A stretch of DNA of 64,000 nt from Aeromonas hydrophila subsp. hydrophila ATCC 7966 (GTDB lineage: Bacteria; Pseudomonadota; Gammaproteobacteria; Enterobacterales; Aeromonadaceae): positions 935,001-999,000 of the forward strand of contig NC_008570.1 in assembly GCF_000014805.1 (NCBI RefSeq), written 5' to 3'. Shown here in pieces: positions 59,120-64,000 of the stretch. Position 1 is the first letter of the stretch. Each line of letters opens with the position of its first letter. The position numbers and the translations under genes were made by a program. Below the pieces are notes generated by a model, which was not told the origin of the DNA, did no database searches, and was given only the letters and a program-made list of their open reading frames with translations.

Positions 59120-59593
59120 ATGGCAAAACAGTTGATGATGACACTGCCGGACGAGGCAGCAACGGTGGCACTGGGTGGCCGACTGGCCCACGCCTGCCAG
59201 CAGGCAACCACGGTGTTCTTGCACGGCTCTCTCGGGGCCGGCAAAACCACCCTGACCCGGGGCTGGGTACAGGGGCTGGGGCATGAGGGCAAGGTCAAGA
59301 GCCCGACCTATACCCTGGTCGAGCCCTATGAGCTGGCCGACTGGCAGCTCTACCACTTCGATCTCTATCGATTGGCCGACCCGGAGGAGCTGGAGTTCAT
59401 GGGGATCCGTGACTACTTCGGCGCCAACACCCTCTGTCTGGTGGAGTGGCCGGAGAAAGGGGAAGGCTGGCTGCCCGCCCCCGATCTCGACATTACCCTG
59501 AGTTATGCAAACGAGCAGCGCGAGGTCCTGATAGAGGCCCGCACCGCTATTGGCGAAGCCATTCTGGAACGGTTGTCATCTACGTGCGCTTGA
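59120..59593 (+). CDS. tsaE: tRNA threonylcarbamoyladenosine biosynthesis ATPase
   Basis: A 157-residue ATPase working with TsaB and TsaD to make t6A37 in tRNA. Walker A HGSLGAGKTTLTRGW (about residue 35), then KSPTYTLVEPYE, YHFDLYRLADPEELEFMGIRDYF and LVEWPEKG are the family motifs. ATG 59120 lies eight bases after the nnr stop. amiB overlaps its end by 10 bases. Confidence 0.94.
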   Translation: MAKQLMMTLPDEAATVALGGRLAHACQQATTVFLHGSLGAGKTTLTRGWVQGLGHEGKVKSPTYTLVEPYELADWQLYHFDLYRLADPEELEFMGIRDYFGANTLCLVEWPEKGEGWLPAPDLDITLSYANEQREVLIEARTAIGEAILERLSSTCA

Positions 59594-61149
59594 TCCTTGT
59601 TATTGCCCTCTCCCTGCTGGCCTTACCCTCCTGGGCGAATCAGCTCAAGAGCGTGCGGGTGTGGCCGTCGCCGGACAACACCCGGGTGGTGCTCGACATG
59701 AGCAGCGCCCCCAATTACAACTATTTCACCCTGACCGGCCCCGACCGGCTGGTGATCGACCTGAAAGGGGCGAGCAACGTCACCAATCTGGCCCGCATCG
59801 AGAACAAGAGCGAGCTGGTGCGCAAGATCCGCGAGAGCTCGCCGCTGGAGAAGGGCGGTCTGCGGCTGGTGCTGGATCTCAGCTCCACCATCAAGCCGGT
59901 GGTGTTCCCGCTGGCACCGGCGGGGCCCTACGGCCACCGTCTGGTGATCGACCTGCCGTACGAAGAGAAGGCCTCCGCCGCGGTGCAAGCCACGCCGGTG
60001 GGCGGCAAGGGCAAGGGGGTGGTGATCGCCATCGACCCGGGCCACGGCGGCGAAGACCCGGGCTCCATCGGCCCGCGTCGCACCTACGAGAAGCGGGTGA
60101 CCCTGTCGGTGTCGCAGAAGCTGGCCGCCCTCATCGACCGCGAGCCCGGCATGCGTGCCGTGCTGACCCGGCGCGGCGACTATTTCGTCGATCTGAACAA
60201 GCGCTCCGAGATTGCCCGCAAGGCCAAGGCTGACCTGCTGGTGTCGGTACACGCCGACAGCTTCCACAACTCGACCCCGCGCGGTGCCTCCGTCTGGGTA
60301 CTGTCGACCAACCGCGCCAACCGCGAGATGGGCAGCTGGCTGGAGAAACAGGAGAAGCAGGGCGAGCTGCTGGGGGGCGTCGGCAAGGTGTTGGCCGAAT
60401 CGGACCCGAACCCCTATCTGGCGCAGACCTTCCTCGACCTCTCCATGGACAAGTCCCGTGCCGAGGGCTATGACGTCAGCCGCCAGATCCTGCGCTCGCT
60501 GGGCCGGGTAGCTCGGTTGCACAAGAAGGCACCGGAGCACGCCAGTCTGGCGGTGCTGAAGGCGCCGGATATCCCCTCCGTGCTGGTGGAGACGGGCTTT
60601 ATCTCCAACCACGCCGAAGAGCAGCTGCTGGCGACCGCCAGCTATCAGGATCAGCTGGCCCGCGCCATCTTCGAGGGGATCCGCAACTATTACCGGGCCC
60701 ATCCGACCAAGGGAGCCATGCTCACCGGCAAGGGACAGGGCAGCAACAAGCAGGCTGCGGTCAGCCGACCCGCCCCCGCCAGCAAGCCGGTCGCCGTCAG
60801 CAAGCCGGCGGCGCAACCGGTGCAGCAGGTGGTGACCAACCGGATGCCGGCTACCGAGCCGAATCGCAGCAGCGATGGCGGGGCACCGGTCAGCAGCGTC
60901 GGCGGATCCTCGTCCGGCGCCGGGGTGATCAAGCCCTACGTGGTGGCGGCCAAGGAGCCCAGTGCCCCGGTCGCCAGCGTGCAGAGCAACGACAAGGCCA
61001 ACATGCTCCGTCATGTGGTCACCCGCGGGCAGAGCCTCTCCCGGCTCGCCGAGAAATACGGGGTGAGCCAGGCGCGGCTGGTGGAGATCAACAAGCTCAA
61101 GTCGCGGGACATCCAGATAGGGCAGGTGCTCTATATTCCGCAAAAATAG
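59584..61149 (+). CDS. amiB: N-acetylmuramoyl-L-alanine amidase with LysM
   Basis: A 521-residue periplasmic cell-separation amidase. Signal peptide LILVIALSLLALPSWA, AMIN domain (about 20-120) for septal targeting, Amidase_3 domain with IAIDPGHGGEDPGSIGP, LLVSVHADSFHN and VLVETGFISNHAEE (zinc His and Glu), a long low-complexity Ala/Pro/Ser linker (about 385-460), and one C-terminal LysM (HVVTRGQSLSRLAEKYGV). The start GTG 59584 is the first usable one and overlaps tsaE. LysM is present in Vibrio-type AmiB but absent in E. coli. Confidence 0.92.
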   Translation: MRLILVIALSLLALPSWANQLKSVRVWPSPDNTRVVLDMSSAPNYNYFTLTGPDRLVIDLKGASNVTNLARIENKSELVRKIRESSPLEKGGLRLVLDLSSTIKPVVFPLAPAGPYGHRLVIDLPYEEKASAAVQATPVGGKGKGVVIAIDPGHGGEDPGSIGPRRTYEKRVTLSVSQKLAALIDREPGMRAVLTRRGDYFVDLNKRSEIARKAKADLLVSVHADSFHNSTPRGASVWVLSTNRANREMGSWLEKQEKQGELLGGVGKVLAESDPNPYLAQTFLDLSMDKSRAEGYDVSRQILRSLGRVARLHKKAPEHASLAVLKAPDIPSVLVETGFISNHAEEQLLATASYQDQLARAIFEGIRNYYRAHPTKGAMLTGKGQGSNKQAAVSRPAPASKPVAVSKPAAQPVQQVVTNRMPATEPNRSSDGGAPVSSVGGSSSGAGVIKPYVVAAKEPSAPVASVQSNDKANMLRHVVTRGQSLSRLAEKYGVSQARLVEINKLKSRDIQIGQVLYIPQK

Positions 61150-61255
61150 CGCTGGATGAGCCGCAGGACCCGTCCCTGCCGGTGGCAGGGGCGGGCCCGG
61201 TGAGCCGTCATCGAACCCGCCGATTACCCGCGCCTTCAACCATCAGGAGTAAGTG

Positions 61256-61375
61256 ATGCCGATCCGTACCTTGTCCCCTGTTCTGGCCAGCCAGACGAGC
61301 GTGGGCTGTGATACGGCGGCGTGGCTCTCATCCGGGGCGGTTGCCACAGCCACCCCGTTCAACCAGCAGGAGTAA
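61256..61375 (+). pseudogene. 39-codon mini-ORF made by duplication of the mutL 5' end
   Basis: Positions 61235-61295 repeat 61358-61418, ribosome binding site (CAGGAGTAAG) and start codon included, about 85% identical by eye, at an offset of 123 bases. The ORF starts MPIRTLSPVLASQ, against MPIRILPPILANQ in MutL, then loses similarity. It stops with TAA three bases before the mutL ATG, inside the mutL ribosome binding site. It could be translated and would keep coupling to mutL. It is probably a remnant; a regulatory role is possible. Confidence 0.85.
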
Positions 61376-61378
61376 GCG

Positions 61379-63247
61379 ATGCCGATCCGTATATTGCCGC
61401 CGATTCTGGCCAACCAGATTGCTGCCGGTGAGGTGGTGGAGCGGCCCTCCTCCGTGGTCAAGGAGCTGGTGGAAAACAGCCTGGATGCGGGCGCCGACCG
61501 GGTCGAGATCGACATCGACAAGGGCGGTGCCAAGCTCATTCGCATTCGCGACAATGGCAGTGGTGTCGCCAAGGATGAGCTGGTGCTGGCACTGTCGCGC
61601 CACGCCACCTCCAAGGTAGCGACTCTCGACGATCTGGAAGGGATCAACAGCCTGGGCTTTCGCGGCGAGGCGCTCGCCTCCATCAGTTCGGTCTCCCGGC
61701 TCACCTTCACCTCCCGCACGGCGGAGCAGAGCGAGGCTTGGCAGGCGCAGGCCGAAGGACGCGAGATGAGCGTCACCATCAAACCGGCGGCCCACCCGGT
61801 GGGTACCACGGTGGAGGTGGTGGACCTCTTCTTCAACACCCCGGCGCGGCGCAAGTTCATGCGCAGCGAAAAGACCGAGTTTGCCCATATCGACGAGCTG
61901 GTGCGCCGCATCGCGCTCTCCCGCTTCGACGTCACCCTGATCCTGCGCCACAACGGCAAGGTGGTGCGTCAGTACAAGGCCGCCAACACGGTGGCGGAAC
62001 AGGAGCGTCGACTCGCCGCGGTGTGCGGCTCTCCCTTCATGCACTACGCGCTGGCGGTGGAGAGCGAACACAGCGACGTGCGGCTGTGGGGCTGGCTGGC
62101 GACCCCCGAGGGTGCCAGGCCGCAGAACGATCTGCAATACACCTATGTCAACGGCCGCATGATGCGCGACAAGCTGATCAACCACGCCATCCGCCAGGCT
62201 TATGACGAGCTGCTGCCGGCCGACCGGTTCGCGGCCTACGTGCTCTACATCGAGCTGGATCCGCGCCAGGTGGATGTCAATGTCCATCCGGCCAAGCACG
62301 AGGTGCGCTTTCATCAGGCACGCCTCATTCACGACTTCATCTTCCAGGCGCTGTTTACTGCCCTGCGCCAGCAAGGAGCGGCCAGCGACGAGCCCCTGGC
62401 CGAGACCCTGGTCGAGCTGCCGGTCAGTGCCCCCATCGAGTATCCGGGTCAGGCCCCCAGAGCCGAGTGGTATGGCGCCGAGCACAACTACCGGGCGCCG
62501 GCCCGGGAAGTGCGGGAAGGCAGTAGTACCGGGCGGGCCGGCAACTACCAGCCGCCTGAGCCCCCCAGTCGGGAGGCGATGCGCGGCATGGGATCGCTGC
62601 TCACCACCCTGCCGGCGGTGCAGGGCACGCCGCTGGCAGAGGCGGAAACCGCACCTGTTGCCGCTGCCGTGCCTGCCAAAGCGGGGGCGTGGCGGGCATT
62701 GACCCTGGTGGAACAGGCCTATCTGCTGCTGGAGCGAGACAACCGGCTGGCCCTGCTGTCGCTGGTGCGGGCCGAGCGCCTGCTGCTGCGCCACTGGCTG
62801 CTGGAAACCTGGGGTCAGGGGCTGGCGGCCCAGCCGCTGCTGTTGCCGGTCTCCTTCAAGCTGCCGAAAAACCTGGTCGCGCTGGTCGAGCAGCAGGATC
62901 GTTTGCTCAAACGGATGGGGCTGGAGTTGAAAAGCGGCGGACGCGACACCATGATCCTGACTCGGGTGCCGGCGTTGCTGCGCCAGACCGATCTGGTGCG
63001 CTTATTACCCGAATTGCTGCAACTGATCGAGAGCGGATCTGACAGTGATGCCGGCCAGCAGGCTGAAGTACTATGCCAATGGCTGGTGGAGCAGGGGATA
63101 AGTCGCGAAAAAGTATACGATTTTGCCACGGCCAACCGCCTGCTGACGGAACTTGTTGCCGATTTCAGTGACCAACTGGCTAACGTTCGCATGGTGCGCC
63201 CGCTGGCGCTGGCGAGTGTGCTGGCCGAGTTTGCCGATGGCCATTGA
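61379..63247 (+). CDS. mutL: DNA mismatch repair protein MutL
   Basis: A 622-residue ATPase linking MutS recognition to MutH and UvrD. The GHKL domain has ENSLDAGADRVEIDI, IRDNGSGV, GFRGEALASISSV and the transducer VNVHPAKHEVRFH (about residue 302). A variable linker (about 335-440) precedes the C-terminal dimerisation domain. The endonuclease motif DQHAxxE is not seen, as expected for the MutH-using type. CAGGAGTAAG precedes the ATG. It follows amiB after a 5'-end duplication. Confidence 0.95.
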   Translation: MPIRILPPILANQIAAGEVVERPSSVVKELVENSLDAGADRVEIDIDKGGAKLIRIRDNGSGVAKDELVLALSRHATSKVATLDDLEGINSLGFRGEALASISSVSRLTFTSRTAEQSEAWQAQAEGREMSVTIKPAAHPVGTTVEVVDLFFNTPARRKFMRSEKTEFAHIDELVRRIALSRFDVTLILRHNGKVVRQYKAANTVAEQERRLAAVCGSPFMHYALAVESEHSDVRLWGWLATPEGARPQNDLQYTYVNGRMMRDKLINHAIRQAYDELLPADRFAAYVLYIELDPRQVDVNVHPAKHEVRFHQARLIHDFIFQALFTALRQQGAASDEPLAETLVELPVSAPIEYPGQAPRAEWYGAEHNYRAPAREVREGSSTGRAGNYQPPEPPSREAMRGMGSLLTTLPAVQGTPLAEAETAPVAAAVPAKAGAWRALTLVEQAYLLLERDNRLALLSLVRAERLLLRHWLLETWGQGLAAQPLLLPVSFKLPKNLVALVEQQDRLLKRMGLELKSGGRDTMILTRVPALLRQTDLVRLLPELLQLIESGSDSDAGQQAEVLCQWLVEQGISREKVYDFATANRLLTELVADFSDQLANVRMVRPLALASVLAEFADGH

Positions 63248-63330
63248 GGGGAATGTCCCTCTTGAACCCATAAACCAGTTTTTTGCAGGTGCGCCGCACG
63301 GGCGGCGACCATGCAAGGGGAGTTTTTTAC

Positions 63331-64000
63331 GTGGCTGACTTGCCGACTGCAATTTTTCTGATGGGGCCGACGGCCTCCGGCAAGACGGATCTCGCCATCG
63401 AACTGTGCCAGGCGCTGCCCTGCGACATCATCAGCGTTGATTCCGCGCTTATCTATCGCGGCATGGATATTGGCACCGCCAAACCGAGTGCTGCCGAGCT
63501 GGCGTTGGCGCCGCACCGGCTTATCGACATCCTGGACCCTGCCGTGAGCTATTCGGCGGCCGATTTTTGCAAGGATGCGCTACGGGAGATGAAAGAGATT
63601 GCCGAGCGCGGCCGCATTCCGCTGCTGGTGGGCGGCACCATGCTCTATTTCAAGGCGCTGCTGGAGGGGCTTTCTCCGCTGCCCTCCGCCGACCCCGTCA
63701 TTCGGGCCGGCATCGAGGAAGAGGCGGCTCGCCTTGGCTGGCAGGCACTGCACGATGAACTGGTGCGCATCGACCCGGTGGCCGGTGCCCGCATCCATCC
63801 CAATGACCCGCAGCGGCTCAGCCGGGCACTCGAGGTCTACCGCATCAGCGGCAAGACGCTCACCGAGCTGACTCAGGTGCAGGGGGAGGGGTTGCCCTAT
63901 CGGGTGTTGCAGTTTGCCATCGCGCCGAGCGATCGCGCCGTGCTGCACCAGCGCATCGAGCTGCGCTTTGACAAGATGCTGCAGGGCGGCTTTGAACAGG
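63331..64000 (+). CDS. miaA: tRNA dimethylallyltransferase (partial, runs off the window)
   Basis: The first ~223 residues of MiaA, which adds the isopentenyl group to A37 of tRNAs reading U-starting codons. P-loop [58 protein letters not shown] and [14 protein letters not shown] are clear. GTG 63331 follows AGGGGAG by about nine bases; no ATG fits better. Hfq usually follows outside the window. Confidence 0.94.
   Translation, partial: MADLPTAIFLMGPTASGKTDLAIELCQALPCDIISVDSALIYRGMDIGTAKPSAAELALAPHRLIDILDPAVSYSAADFCKDALREMKEIAERGRIPLLVGGTMLYFKALLEGLSPLPSADPVIRAGIEEEAARLGWQALHDELVRIDPVAGARIHPNDPQRLSRALEVYRISGKTLTELTQVQGEGLPYRVLQFAIAPSDRAVLHQRIELRFDKMLQGGFEQ

Overview
This is a GC-rich gammaproteobacterial chromosome segment. 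Gene content and order point to Aeromonas or a very close relative. The supporting blocks are ackA-pta with divergent yfbV, gcvR-bcp divergent from dapA-bamC-purC, queG divergent from nnr-tsaE-amiB-mutL-miaA, metNIQ behind MetJ boxes, thiBPQ behind a TPP riboswitch, and a split B12-dependent ribonucleotide reductase. The species call is inference from gene content. I see no prophage, insertion sequence, CRISPR array or tRNA gene.

Layout. 1-3240: end of an rRNA operon (16S-23S spacer, 23S, 5S, terminator). 3.2-8.6 kb: a small lipoprotein, nrdJa-nrdJb behind a pair of NrdR-like boxes, and a PIN-PhoH ATPase. 8.6-12.3 kb: thiBPQ on the minus strand. 12.4-13.7 kb: a PilZ protein and a periplasmic transglutaminase-like protein. 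13.8-18.8 kb: leuABCD on the minus strand with a complete attenuator and an unlisted leucine-rich leader peptide. 18.9-24.2 kb: TetR regulator, PAP2 phosphatase, glycosyltransferase, a 50-residue protein and ilvIH. 24.5-34.3 kb: pta-ackA, yfbV, yfbU, bcp, gcvR, dapA, bamC and purC. 34.3-39.0 kb: a divergent SDR/LysR pair and small envelope or signalling proteins. 39.2-43.5 kb: arcB, dgt and a DUF1127 gene preceded by a 30-codon ORF. 43.6-51.1 kb: a three-gene signalling set (BvgS/EvgS-like hybrid kinase, REC-EAL regulator, chemoreceptor). 51.2-55.3 kb: rfaH, metQIN and a small helical protein. 55.4-64.0 kb: ppgK, queG and nnr-tsaE-amiB-mutL-miaA, with miaA running off the window.

The main unexpected signal is that four gene boundaries carry a short, diverged second copy of a gene end. 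These are a thiQ 3' stub, an rfaH 3' stub, a mutL 5' duplication that makes a 39-codon ORF directly before mutL, and an ilvI-end/ilvH-start duplication that makes a 30-codon ORF coupled to ilvH. The copies are about 60-125 bases long, roughly 85-93% identical by eye in the three that align simply, and keep the reading frame and stop or start position of the parent gene at the duplicated end. They look like footprints of recombination or orthologue replacement rather than mobile elements.

Regulatory DNA that can be read directly includes the TPP riboswitch, leu attenuator, MetJ boxes, NrdR-like boxes, an ackA/yfbV inverted repeat and many intrinsic terminators. Functions are inferred from protein sequence recognised by eye; no database search was run.
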